Below are positions 1-7,869 of a stretch of 26,676 nucleotides of DNA, piece by piece. A program made the translations under genes and the position numbers. The notes beneath the pieces are model-generated. The model was not told where the DNA came from and made no database searches. It worked only from the letters and a program-made list of their open reading frames with translations. Each line of letters begins with the position of its first letter. Position 1 is the first letter of the stretch. The DNA lies in assembly GCA_046724395.1 (NCBI GenBank), contig JBKOWM010000130.1, forward strand, positions 1 through 26,676, given 5' to 3'. The DNA comes from DATAEU01 sp046724395 (GTDB lineage: Bacteria > Actinomycetota > UBA4738 > HRBIN12).

Positions 1-1694
1 TCTCCGAGGAGCGTGCGGACGTACACGATGCGCTCGCCCTTCTTTCCGGAGATGCGAGCCCAGTCGTCGGGATTGGTCGTGTTGGGCAGATCCTCGTTCT
101 CTTTGAATTCATCGCGGATAGCCTGTTCGAGGTCCTCCGACCGGATGCCTTTCAGCCCGGTCGACAGGAAACGCTTGATGGCCTCCTTCTTGGCCCGGCG
201 AACGATGTTCTCGATCATCGCGCCCGAGTTGAAGTCCTTGAAATACAGGATCTCCTTGTCTCCGCTTGCGTACGTGACCTCGAGGAATCGGTTCTCGTCG
301 CTCGGCGCGTACATCCGCTCGATCGTCTGCGTGATCATCCGTGAGACCGCGGTCTTCACGCCACCGGCACGGTCGATCTCGTCGTCGTGGATCGGGACGT
401 TTTCGTTCAGATACTTGGCCATGATGTCGCCGGCCTGCGACGAGTCCGGGCGCTCGATCTTGATCTTCACGTCGAGCCGGCCGGGTCGCAGAATGGCCGG
501 GTCGATCAGATCCTCGCGGTTCGATGCGCCGATGACGATGACGTTTTTCAACGTCTCCACGCCGTCGAGCTCCGAAAGCAGCTGCGGCACGATCGTCGAC
601 TCGACGTCGCTCGAGATACCCGAGCCGCGCGTTCGGAAGATCGAGTCCATCTCGTCGAAGAAGACGATGACCGGCAGGCCCTCCTCGCTTCGCTCCTTCG
701 CCCGTTGGAAGATCTGCCGGATCTGCCTCTCCGTCTCGCCGACGTACTTGTTGAGCAATTCCGGGCCCTTGATGTTCAGGAAGTAGGAGTGCGCGTCGTG
801 GCGTCCCGTTCGCTCGCGCACCTTGTCGGCGAGGGACTTCGCAACGGCCTTAGCGATCAGCGTCTTTCCGCAACCCGGCGGCCCGTAGAGCAGGACTCCC
901 TTCGGCGGCTCGAGATGGTGTTCGGCGAAGAGCTCGGCGTACAGAAACGGCAGCTCGACGGCGTCGCGGATCGCCTCGATCTGGCCCTCGAGCCCCCCGA
1001 TGTCCTCGTACGAGACGTCGGGCACCTCCTCGAGGACGAGCTCCTCCGCGTCCTCCTTCGGGAGCTTCTCGATGGCGACCATCGACCGGGAATCGATCAG
1101 CAGCCGATCGCCGGCACGGACGCCTTCGCCGCGGAGCGATGCTGCGAGCGTCGCCACGATTTCCTCGTCCCCGCGCCCGATGATCACGGCGCGGTCGTCC
1201 CCGAGACGATCCTTGACCGTCATTACCTCGCCAGCCCGGTCGGGATCGAGTACCTCCACGACGTTGAGCGCCTCGTTCAGGATGACCTCGGCGCCACGCT
1301 GCAGGGCCGGGACGTCGATCTCCGGCGCGGCGTTCACCCGCATCTTGCGGCCGCCGGTGAACACGTCGACCGAGTCGTCCTCGTTCCGGGCCAGGAACAC
1401 GCCGAACGTGGCCGGAGGCTGTGAAAGCTTTTCGACTTCCTCGCGGAGCGCCTCGATCCGCTCCTTTTCGGCCTGGAGCGTCGAGGCGAGCTTCTCGTTC
1501 TGCCCGAGCGCGCGCGAGAGGTCGCTCTTGGACTCGAGCAGCTTCTCCTCGAGGATCCTCACCTGTCGCGGGGCATTGGTCAGACGGCGGCGGAGCAGGG
1601 CCAGCTCGTCCTCGAGGAACCGCACCTGCGTCTGAAGCTCGTGGATCTGCTTCTCGTACCGCTCCTGCTGCTCCCGCGGATCGACCTCGGGCAT
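1..1694 (-). CDS. arc: Proteasome-associated AAA+ ATPase ARC/Mpa, C-terminus cut by window edge
   Basis: This ring ATPase unfolds pupylated proteins and feeds them to the 20S proteasome in the cytoplasm. The reading frame is open from an ATG at 1694 to the left edge (564 codons). Residues 1-90 form a charged, heptad-rich coiled coil. Residues 95-220 match the tandem OB region. The AAA+ domain follows, with Walker A GPPGCGKT at about 271-278 and Walker B VIVFFDEMD at about 343-350. The start is supported by GGAGGT at 1700-1705. A TATACT hexamer (minus strand, 1718-1723) could be a -10 element. The family is usually near 590 residues, so only about the last 20 or so are missing, including any terminal proteasome-docking motif. 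TrmI lies 91 bp upstream on the same strand, as in mycobacteria. The identity is secure; proteasome subunits are not in the window. Confidence 0.95.
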   Translation of the reverse strand, partial: MPEVDPREQQERYEKQIHELQTQVRFLEDELALLRRRLTNAPRQVRILEEKLLESKSDLSRALGQNEKLASTLQAEKERIEALREEVEKLSQPPATFGVFLARNEDDSVDVFTGGRKMRVNAAPEIDVPALQRGAEVILNEALNVVEVLDPDRAGEVMTVKDRLGDDRAVIIGRGDEEIVATLAASLRGEGVRAGDRLLIDSRSMVAIEKLPKEDAEELVLEEVPDVSYEDIGGLEGQIEAIRDAVELPFLYAELFAEHHLEPPKGVLLYGPPGCGKTLIAKAVAKSLADKVRERTGRHDAHSYFLNIKGPELLNKYVGETERQIRQIFQRAKERSEEGLPVIVFFDEMDSIFRTRGSGISSDVESTIVPQLLSELDGVETLKNVIVIGASNREDLIDPAILRPGRLDVKIKIERPDSSQAGDIMAKYLNENVPIHDDEIDRAGGVKTAVSRMITQTIERMYAPSDENRFLEVTYASGDKEILYFKDFNSGAMIENIVRRAKKEAIKRFLSTGLKGIRSEDLEQAIRDEFKENEDLPNTTNPDDWARISGKKGERIVYVRTLLG

Positions 1695-1785
1695 CGCGCA
1701 CCTCCCGGCGACGGGCAAGTATACGTCCGGCCTCATTTCCATCGGGAGGCTCGGCCCGGTCCTTCACTCCGACGCCCTGAACGAA

Positions 1786-2610
1786 TTACGAAGGGATAGC
1801 CGAGGGTGGTTGGGTCGAAACCGGCGTGTCGGACGTCTTTCGTCCGATCGTGATGAATCCGGTATGCCCGATCATTCGATGATCGGGCCGGACGCTTCGC
1901 GCCGCGACGTGCCACGAACGGTGCAGCACCTCGAACGTCTCGATCTGCTCGTACGCGCTCCGCCGCATCGCGAGCACAAACTCATGCACCTGGATCGTCG
2001 TCGGCAGGTATCCGCACAGGACTCCGCCAGGATCCAGGACCGCGTCGACGGGGGCCAGCAGCGGCCAGGGCTCGGGGAGATCGAGCACCACCCGGTCGAA
2101 CCGCTCCCCGGTTTCGACGACATCGGCGACGCTGCCGAGTCGCAGGTCCAGCTGAGCCGGCTGCTTGCCGAAGTACGCGTCGACGTTGCCGGCCGCCGTT
2201 CGGTGGAAGTCCTCTCGAAGCTCGTATGAGACCACGCGACCCTCGGCCCCGACCGCGCGGCAGAGCGCGATGGTGAGGGCCCCGGATCCCGTCCCGGCCT
2301 CGAGGACGCGCGCTCCGGGGTGGACGTCGGCCCAGATCAGGATCGCCCCGAGATCCTTCGGGTAGACGACCTGGGCGCCGCGCGGCATCTTCAGGACGAA
2401 GTCGGCGAGCGTCGGCCGAAAGCACGCAAACACCATCCCGCTCGCGGTGCGGACGCGCGTTCCCTCCGCCCGGCCGATGATCGCGTCGTGCTCGATTGCG
2501 CCGCCGTGCGAGTGCCAGACCTCGCCCGGGACGAGCGCCCTCACCAGATAGCGACGGTCGCGCTGGTCGATGAGCAGTACGCGTTCGCCCGATTCGAAGG
2601 GCGCCGTCAT
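1786..2610 (-). CDS. trmI: tRNA (adenine-58-N1)-methyltransferase TrmI
   Basis: This SAM-dependent enzyme methylates A58 in the T-loop of tRNA. The 274-residue length is normal for the bacterial family. An N-terminal beta-rich domain (residues 1-75) is followed by a Rossmann methyltransferase fold with the SAM-binding motif VLEAGTGSGALT near residue 102. The motif VVLDLPEPW near residue 173 contains the conserved D-x-P-x-P/W region of TrmI. No clear Shine-Dalgarno precedes the ATG, which lies only 29 bp after the protease stop codon, so coupling to that gene or a leaderless start is possible. The gene lies directly upstream of ARC. The last 20 or so residues are Ser/Thr/Pro-rich and probably disordered. 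Confidence 0.93.
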   Translation of the reverse strand: MTAPFESGERVLLIDQRDRRYLVRALVPGEVWHSHGGAIEHDAIIGRAEGTRVRTASGMVFACFRPTLADFVLKMPRGAQVVYPKDLGAILIWADVHPGARVLEAGTGSGALTIALCRAVGAEGRVVSYELREDFHRTAAGNVDAYFGKQPAQLDLRLGSVADVVETGERFDRVVLDLPEPWPLLAPVDAVLDPGGVLCGYLPTTIQVHEFVLAMRRSAYEQIETFEVLHRSWHVAARSVRPDHRMIGHTGFITIGRKTSDTPVSTQPPSAIPS

Positions 2611-2639
2611 GCGGCGAAGGCTAGCGCACGCAGCGCGGC

Positions 2640-3749
2640 CTATGCCTGCGGGGCGGGGTTCGTGGCGAGCGTCACATCGACGGTGGTCCGATTTCCGTCG
2701 GAGCGGACGAGGTCGACGGACACGGTATCGCCGGGACGATGCGACCGGATGGCCGTCCCGAGCTCCTGCGACGTCTCGATGGTCGTGCCGTCGAAGGCGA
2801 CGATGACGTCACCGACCCGGAGGCCGGCGCGATCGGCCGGGCCGTTCGAAACGACGGAGACGACGGCGGCGCCGCGGTCGACCGGTGGGTTCAGCTCGAA
2901 CTGGATCTGCGGATTGGACGCGTCGACCGAGGCGACGCCCATGTACGCGACCGGCGCCTGCGGGTGCTCGGCCGCCTGGAAGGCGATCGGCTTGGCGGCG
3001 TCGATCTGGATGGCGAACCCGACGTTCTCGGCGTTTCCGGCGTTCACGCCGGCCGTGTTGATGCCGACGACCTGCCCGGCCATGTTCACGAGCGGACCCC
3101 CCGAGTTCCCGGGGTTGATTGCGGCGTCGGTCTGGACGACATCTCCGTAGACGCGCTGCTCGTTCGCGCACGACTGGCAGTTGGGGTCAGGGACCGTGAT
3201 CTTGCGCGTGAGCGACGAGACGACGCCCGTCGTCACGGATGGACCGCCCTGCAGGCCGAGTGCGTACCCGATGGCGACGACCTGTTGCCCGAGCTGCAGC
3301 CTCGACGAATCTCCCAGCGGGACGGTCGGAAGGCCCGTCGCTTCGACCTTCAGGACGGCCACGTCGGCCTCCGGGTCGCCGCCGATCACTCGGGCGTCGT
3401 ACCGAACGGGGTCGTCGGCCGAGGTGAGCACGGTGACCTTCGAGGCGCCCTCGACAACGTGGAAGTTCGTCACGATGACGCCGTCCGATCGGACGACGAA
3501 CCCGGTCCCCTCGCCCGTGCCTCCGGGCGTCGACGACACGACGTTCACAACGGCCGGCAGGACCTTCCTGACGACGCCGACGACGCCGCCCACCGGGACG
3601 ACCGCTGAGGTGGAGGGGAAATCGGCCCTGGCCTGCGCGGTGTCGCGAGTGACCGGCGAGGAGGTTGTCGCGGCGCGAGATTGAGTGAACGTGCAGGCGC
3701 CGCCGAGCAGCGCGAGGAGGAGGACGAGGGGAACGGTGAAGCGTTTCAT
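2640..3749 (-). CDS. DegP/HtrA-like S1C serine protease with one PDZ domain, exported
   Basis: This is an envelope quality-control protease of the trypsin-like HtrA family. The 369-residue protein begins with a hydrophobic signal sequence ending in LLGGAC, a weak lipobox with Cys19, so it may be a lipoprotein or simply be secreted. The catalytic triad is readable: His97 in NFHVVEG, Asp129 in DPEADVAVL and Ser216 in NPGNSGGPL. A single PDZ domain covers about residues 265-365. The start has GAGGT a few bases upstream. An unusual stretch at about residues 188-196 contains a CxxC pair (Cys191, Cys194) just before the conserved VVQTDAAINPG segment. The gene is the first of three minus-strand genes leading to ARC. 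The family assignment is secure; substrates are unknown. Confidence 0.93.
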   Translation of the reverse strand: MKRFTVPLVLLLALLGGACTFTQSRAATTSSPVTRDTAQARADFPSTSAVVPVGGVVGVVRKVLPAVVNVVSSTPGGTGEGTGFVVRSDGVIVTNFHVVEGASKVTVLTSADDPVRYDARVIGGDPEADVAVLKVEATGLPTVPLGDSSRLQLGQQVVAIGYALGLQGGPSVTTGVVSSLTRKITVPDPNCQSCANEQRVYGDVVQTDAAINPGNSGGPLVNMAGQVVGINTAGVNAGNAENVGFAIQIDAAKPIAFQAAEHPQAPVAYMGVASVDASNPQIQFELNPPVDRGAAVVSVVSNGPADRAGLRVGDVIVAFDGTTIETSQELGTAIRSHRPGDTVSVDLVRSDGNRTTVDVTLATNPAPQA

Positions 3750-3867
3750 CGAAACCTCACGATCTTCGAGCGAATGTGGACCAACACGGACATCCTGCGG
3801 CGCCGACCTGAGCGCCTCGTGAGAAGTCGGTGAGCCGTCGCGAAGAGTTGCGGCTTCGAGGGAGGAG

Positions 3868-4815
3868 TTACCCGGCCGGGACCGGCTGCACGCGCTCTGT
3901 TCCGCGGTGCAGGCCTGCCTCGTCGATGACGCGAAGGATGGCGTCGGCGTTTCGAATCGACATGAGATGGATTCCCGATAGTCCAGGGATCGACCGCAAG
4001 TCCCGCACGATCTCCAGCGCCATCCGAACGCCCTCCTCGCCCTGACGGTCTGTCTGTACGGCCTCGATCCTGCGAAGCACGTCGTCGGGGACGTCGATGC
4101 CCGGAACCTCGTCGCGCAGATAACGAACGGCCCGCGCGGAACGCGGAATGAACACGCCGCCGAGGATCCAGACTCGTTCGAGGATTCCCAGCTCGGCGGC
4201 GCGCGCCATGAACGTTCGCAGGCGATCCACGTTGAAACAGATCTGCGTCTGGACGAACTCGGCGCCGGCCTCGACCTTCTTGCCGAGTCGCATGGGCCGA
4301 TAATCGACGGGCGGCGCGAACGGGTTCTCGACGGCGCCGATCAGAACGTCCGGCGGATCGGCGAGAGCCCTGCCCGACAGGTAGGTTCCGGCGTCGCGCA
4401 TGATCCGCGCGATTCTGATCAGGTGCAGCGCATCGAGGTCGTACAGCGGCTTGGCTTCGGGGTGGTCGCCCGCGGAAACGTCGTCGCCGGTCATGCAGAC
4501 GATGTTTCGTACGCCGAGCGCGGCCGCGCCGAGGATGTCAGCCTGAAGCGCCAGGCGGTTCCGGTCGCGGCAGGCCAGCTGGACGATCGGCTCGACGCCG
4601 CGGTCGATGAGGAGCCGCGCCGCGGCTATCGGCGCGATGTGCGTGTGGGCGGCGCTGTTGTCCGTACAGTTCACGGCGTCCACGTGACCGCGCAGGGCGT
4701 CGGCGAGTCGGTACACGGATGCGGGCTCGGCGCTGTCGGTCGTCTCCAGCTCGGCGGTCACCGCGAACCCGCCGTCGATCAGCACGCGGTGGAGTCCGCT
4801 GCGAGGCTCGCTCAC
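3868..4815 (-). CDS. metF: MetF-like 5,10-methylenetetrahydrofolate reductase
   Basis: This FAD-dependent TIM-barrel enzyme interconverts 5-methyl-THF and 5,10-methylene-THF. The 315-residue protein has the N-terminal catalytic-Glu region TAELETTDS (about residues 20-28). It also has the flavin/folate signature MTGDDVSAGDHPEAKPLYDLD near residue 111-131 and the substrate-side segment AGAEFVQTQICFN near residue 198. These resemble the shorter acetogen/actinobacterial MetF type rather than E. coli MetF. The start is GTG at 4815, 24 bp after the stop of the MetV-like gene, so the two are probably co-transcribed. Its place at the end of a methyltransferase operon suggests it runs in the oxidative direction, removing methyl-THF; that direction is inferred. 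Confidence 0.9.
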   Translation of the reverse strand: MSEPRSGLHRVLIDGGFAVTAELETTDSAEPASVYRLADALRGHVDAVNCTDNSAAHTHIAPIAAARLLIDRGVEPIVQLACRDRNRLALQADILGAAALGVRNIVCMTGDDVSAGDHPEAKPLYDLDALHLIRIARIMRDAGTYLSGRALADPPDVLIGAVENPFAPPVDYRPMRLGKKVEAGAEFVQTQICFNVDRLRTFMARAAELGILERVWILGGVFIPRSARAVRYLRDEVPGIDVPDDVLRRIEAVQTDRQGEEGVRMALEIVRDLRSIPGLSGIHLMSIRNADAILRVIDEAGLHRGTERVQPVPAG

Positions 4816-4839
4816 GGCATCACCCGTCGAACACCCTTC

Positions 4840-5265
4840 TCATCCGTCCGCCTCGTTCGCCCGCCATCCCGCCGGTGCGTGGCCGTCGCGCCCGGTCACG
4901 AGGTTCTCCCACGACGAGGTCTCCTGCAGCCGCCAGTCGACGGGCTTGTTGAGGTGGAACATGTGGTCGCGCCAAAGCGGCAGCTTCCTCGATCCCTCCC
5001 ACGCCTCCACCCAGACGCACGGGCGATCGGGCAGCACCTCGCAGTTGCCGTTGACGAGCACCCCCCCGCACGGACCGTTTCGCAGGTTCTTGGGGCACCG
5101 CATCGGGCACGACATGCCGGTCGAGTGCAGGATGCACTGACCGCACATCCGACAGTCCCAGATGCGCTCCTTCGTCCGCCTCTCGATGAGGAGGATCGCC
5201 CTGCGCAGGCCCGTCGGCGGCGGCGCGGTCGCAGCCGGCCGCCGGTCCAACGTCGTCCGTTCCAC
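4840..5265 (-). CDS. MetV-like cysteine-rich partner of MetF (methylene-THF reductase C-terminal domain family)
   Basis: This 141-residue protein resembles the zinc/iron-sulfur domain known in acetogens as MetV, which binds MetF and helps deliver electrons or stabilise it. The cysteine array is dense: CRMCGQC near residues 38-44, then a C-P-M-R-C-P block, then NGPCGGVLVNGNCEV and a further Cys in RPCVW. The conserved motif NLRNGPCGG is typical of the family. It starts with GTG at 5265, preceded by AGGGGTG. It lies 15 bp after the methyltransferase stop and 24 bp before metF, so a three-gene unit is likely. The family is well supported; the metal content is inferred from cysteine spacing. Confidence 0.82.
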   Translation of the reverse strand: MERTTLDRRPAATAPPPTGLRRAILLIERRTKERIWDCRMCGQCILHSTGMSCPMRCPKNLRNGPCGGVLVNGNCEVLPDRPCVWVEAWEGSRKLPLWRDHMFHLNKPVDWRLQETSSWENLVTGRDGHAPAGWRANEADG

Positions 5266-5280
5266 CGCACCCCTTTCGCG

Positions 5281-6465
5281 TTACGAGCCCTCGCGCAGCG
5301 AGGAGGCCGGGACCTCCTTGGTGGGATCCACGAACGGGATCTTCGCCGTGCGGCCCCTCATCAGCCCGTGCTCGGATTCGACGTCGAGCTCGGTACCGGG
5401 TTCCGAGAGCTCGACCGGGACCCACACGTAACCGATGTTCTTCTGCAGCCTCGGAGACCACACCGCATCCGTCACGCGGCCGACCTCGGCTCCGTCCTTG
5501 CGCACGGGCCAGAACCACGACAGCTCCGCACGCAGCTCCTCGGCCTCGAACTCGATGCCGACGAGCCGGCGGGTGACGCCTTGCCGGCGGATGCGCTCCA
5601 GAGCCTCCTTGCCGATGTAGTCCTGCGGCTGCTGCTCGACGAGGCGTTCGAACCCCATGATCTCGAACGGGTTGTTCTCAAGCGTCATGTCCGAGTTGAG
5701 GTTCATGATGCCCGCCTCGATTCGGCGGGCCTCGACGGGCGCCACGGGGCGGATGCCGAACTCCTCTCCCGCCTCGAAGATCGCGTTCCACAGGTCGTCA
5801 CCGCGTTCGTTCGACAGGATGTTGACCTCGAAGCCCTGCACGGCGGTCCATCCCGTCCGTGTGATCACGACCGGAATGTCCTTGATGTCGAAGCGATCGC
5901 ACCAGTAGTACTTGATGTCGTAGATTCCCGCGCCGACCAGCTTTTCGAGCGTTTTCGCGGCCTTGGCTCCCTGGATCTGCATCGGGTACACGTCGGGAAG
6001 TGTGACCTCGACGTCCACGCCGAGCTGCGAGGCGACGCCGAGCGCGTACATGTGCGCGTCCCCGTCGGCGAGCTGCATCCACCAGGTGTTCTCGTCGATG
6101 TGCATGAGAACGGGGTCGTTCACGATCCCACCGTCCGGCGCGGTCACGATCATGTACTTTCCCTGCTTGACGGCGCACTTCGTTAGGTCCCGGCACGTCA
6201 GCATGTCGATGAATCGGTCGGCGTCGGGGCCGGTCACCTGTACCGTCCGCTCCACCGCCACGTCCCAGACGGTGACGTCGTTGAGCAGTGCCCAATACTC
6301 GACCTCGGGGTCGTCGTAGTACGCGGGCAGCAGCATGTGGTTGTAGATGTCGTACGCGCTGCAGCCGGCCCGTCGGGTTGCCTCGAAGAAGGGCGATCGC
6401 CGGTACCACGGTCCGAAATAGAGCGTCGCGCTGTTCTCGAGCATCTCCTGCCGCTCATTCGTCAC
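5281..6465 (-). CDS. DmdA/GcvT-like tetrahydrofolate methyltransferase (copy 1)
   Basis: This cytosolic folate-binding protein has the aminomethyltransferase (GcvT) fold and looks closest to the DmdA branch. Members of that branch move a methyl group from a sulfonium, ammonium or methoxy compound to THF. The 394-residue product has YNHMLLP near residue 41, the VWDVAVER motif, NDPVL, PMQIQGAKA and TRTGWT, all in the order seen in DmdA. The C-terminal barrel contains VGRVTDAVWSPRLQKNIGY. I chose GTG at 6465 because GGAGGG sits 6 bases upstream; an earlier in-frame ATG at 6513 falls inside a palindromic operator. No GcvH or GcvP is nearby, so it is not part of a glycine cleavage system. The methyl donor is unknown. 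Confidence 0.85.
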   Translation of the reverse strand: MTNERQEMLENSATLYFGPWYRRSPFFEATRRAGCSAYDIYNHMLLPAYYDDPEVEYWALLNDVTVWDVAVERTVQVTGPDADRFIDMLTCRDLTKCAVKQGKYMIVTAPDGGIVNDPVLMHIDENTWWMQLADGDAHMYALGVASQLGVDVEVTLPDVYPMQIQGAKAAKTLEKLVGAGIYDIKYYWCDRFDIKDIPVVITRTGWTAVQGFEVNILSNERGDDLWNAIFEAGEEFGIRPVAPVEARRIEAGIMNLNSDMTLENNPFEIMGFERLVEQQPQDYIGKEALERIRRQGVTRRLVGIEFEAEELRAELSWFWPVRKDGAEVGRVTDAVWSPRLQKNIGYVWVPVELSEPGTELDVESEHGLMRGRTAKIPFVDPTKEVPASSLREGS

Positions 6466-6505
6466 TGGTGTCCCTCCCCGGCCCGCGCGGTCGGCGGGCG
6501 GCGGC

Positions 6506-6519
6506 TGAATCATGATTCA
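6506..6519. promoter_or_regulatory. Perfect 14-bp palindrome, candidate operator (site 2)
   Basis: TGAATCATGATTCA is an exact palindrome located 41 bp upstream of the GTG start of DmdA/GcvT-like copy 1. With one flanking base on each side it matches the site upstream of the Rieske gene at 13 of 16 positions. It looks like the binding site of a dimeric repressor. The regulator is not identifiable in the window. Confidence 0.6.
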
Positions 6520-6629
6520 AACCGAGGTTACCGGGCAAGTCCGTCTGTCGTCGGACCGTATCGTCGGGAGCCGTAGGAGGCGCTGAACGACCCTTCAGCC
6601 ACCACGTCGCAATCGGCCCCGCGCCCTCG

Positions 6630-7784
6630 CTACGAGACCGGGATCTGCTTTGCGGGGTCGACGAACGGCGTCTCGACGAGGGTCCCCCCTCGCGTCCCCC
6701 ACTCCGTTTCAACCCGAACAGAGGCGCCTTGGCTCGAGCGGTCGGCCGGAAGCCACGCGTACCCGATGTTCTTGCGCAGTCGCGGCGAGTAGATAGCCGA
6801 GGTCACCTTGCCGATAGTCGAGCCACCATCGACGACGGGCCATTTCACGCCATTGAGCCCGGGGAACGGCTCGCCGTCGAGCTCGACGCCGTTGATCTTC
6901 CGGTGGACGCCCTCGGCGCGGATCCGGCGGTAGGCCGCCAGCGAGATGCACGAGTCGTCGGAAAGGGAGTCGAGGTCGACGAGGCGCTCGAGGCCCATCT
7001 CGAAGGCGTTGTTCTCGTAGGTCATGTCAGCGCCCCAGTTGAAGATCGCTCCCTCGATGCGACGGATGTCGCTCGGGCCCGTGGGCTTCACGGCGAGATC
7101 GGCGCCGGCCTGCATGATCGCGTCGTACACGTCGGTGCCCCTCGTCGTGTCGGTGAGGTACACCTCGTAGCCGACCTCCGACGTCCAGCCCGTCCGGGTC
7201 ACGACGACCGGCGCACCGGCGATCTTTCCTTCGGTCCAGAAGTAGTACTTGAGATCGAGGATCGAGTCGCCGAGCAGCCTCTGCATCAGCTGCTTCGACT
7301 TGGGACCCTGGATCTGGAGTGGAGCGACGTCCGCCTCTTTGATGCTGACGTCGAGGTCGGGGTAGGCGTTCCTGAGCCCGCGGGCGAACAGGAGCGCATC
7401 GGAGGACGCGAGCGCGAACCAGAACGTGTTCTCGTCCATTCGGGTGAGCACGGGGTCGTTGATGATGCCGCCGTCGCTGTCGCAGATGAGGACGTACTTG
7501 CCCTGACCGACGGCACATTTGGACAGGTCGCGCGGTGTGAGGAGCTGCGCGAACCGGAACCCGTCCGGTCCGGAAATCTCCAGACACCGCTCCACCGAGA
7601 CGTCCCACACGGTGACGTCGTTCAGGAGGGCGTCGAACTCGGCCTCGAACGTGTCGAAGCGGATCGGAAAGTACATGTGATTGTAGACGGTGAAGCCTTT
7701 CGGGTCATACCTCTGCGTCGCGTCGTAATACGGCGTGCGCCGGTTCCGTGCGCCGCGTTGAACGAGAGTCATGTCGAAGGCCAT
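6630..7784 (-). CDS. DmdA/GcvT-like tetrahydrofolate methyltransferase (copy 2)
   Basis: This 384-residue protein belongs to the same fold as copy 1 but is clearly divergent from it. By eye it is even closer to DMSP demethylase DmdA: GFTVYNHM near residue 31, VWDVSVER, LLTPRDLSKCAVGQGKY, NDPVLTRMDENTFW, DVAPLQIQGPK, LGDSILDLKYYFW and TRTGWTSEVGYEVYL. The start ATG at 7784 has AGGAGG 7 bases upstream. Both copies end in a similar ETPFVDP / KIPFVDP-like tail, which points to an old duplication. The gene follows the Rieske oxygenase with an 85-bp gap that contains two inverted repeats. It may act on a different methyl compound or on the product of copy 1. DMSP itself is only one possible substrate. 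Confidence 0.85.
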   Translation of the reverse strand: MAFDMTLVQRGARNRRTPYYDATQRYDPKGFTVYNHMYFPIRFDTFEAEFDALLNDVTVWDVSVERCLEISGPDGFRFAQLLTPRDLSKCAVGQGKYVLICDSDGGIINDPVLTRMDENTFWFALASSDALLFARGLRNAYPDLDVSIKEADVAPLQIQGPKSKQLMQRLLGDSILDLKYYFWTEGKIAGAPVVVTRTGWTSEVGYEVYLTDTTRGTDVYDAIMQAGADLAVKPTGPSDIRRIEGAIFNWGADMTYENNAFEMGLERLVDLDSLSDDSCISLAAYRRIRAEGVHRKINGVELDGEPFPGLNGVKWPVVDGGSTIGKVTSAIYSPRLRKNIGYAWLPADRSSQGASVRVETEWGTRGGTLVETPFVDPAKQIPVS

Positions 7785-7833
7785 GTGAAGTCCTCCTGGC
7801 GGCAGGCGGCCGTATCGTGCGGTCGGCGTTCGG

Positions 7834-7849
7834 GCCCGGCAAGCCGGGC
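7834..7849 (-). other. GC-rich hairpin between Rieske gene and methyltransferase copy 2
   Basis: GCCCGGC and GCCGGGC are complementary 7-bp arms separated by AA. The hairpin follows the Rieske stop codon in the direction of transcription but has no T-run. It could be a weak terminator, an RNA-stabilising stem, or chance in GC-rich DNA. Confidence 0.3.
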
Positions 7850-7851
7850 GC

Positions 7852-7866
7852 CTGACCAGTGGTCAG
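7852..7866. promoter_or_regulatory. Inverted repeat CTGACC-N3-GGTCAG, candidate operator
   Basis: CTGACCAGTGGTCAG is a symmetric 15-bp repeat with 6-bp arms. It sits 3 bp past the Rieske stop codon and 68 bp upstream of methyltransferase copy 2. Its sequence differs from the TGAAT/ATTCA palindromes, so a second regulator or a transcript-processing stem is possible. GntR-family sites often have similar short arms, but no such regulator is visible here. Confidence 0.35.
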
Positions 7867-7869
7867 ACG

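Noticed and set aside
5281..7784. Glycine-cleavage T proteins
   Set aside because: No gcvH, gcvP or lpd is nearby, and the motifs follow the DmdA-type pattern rather than classical GcvT.
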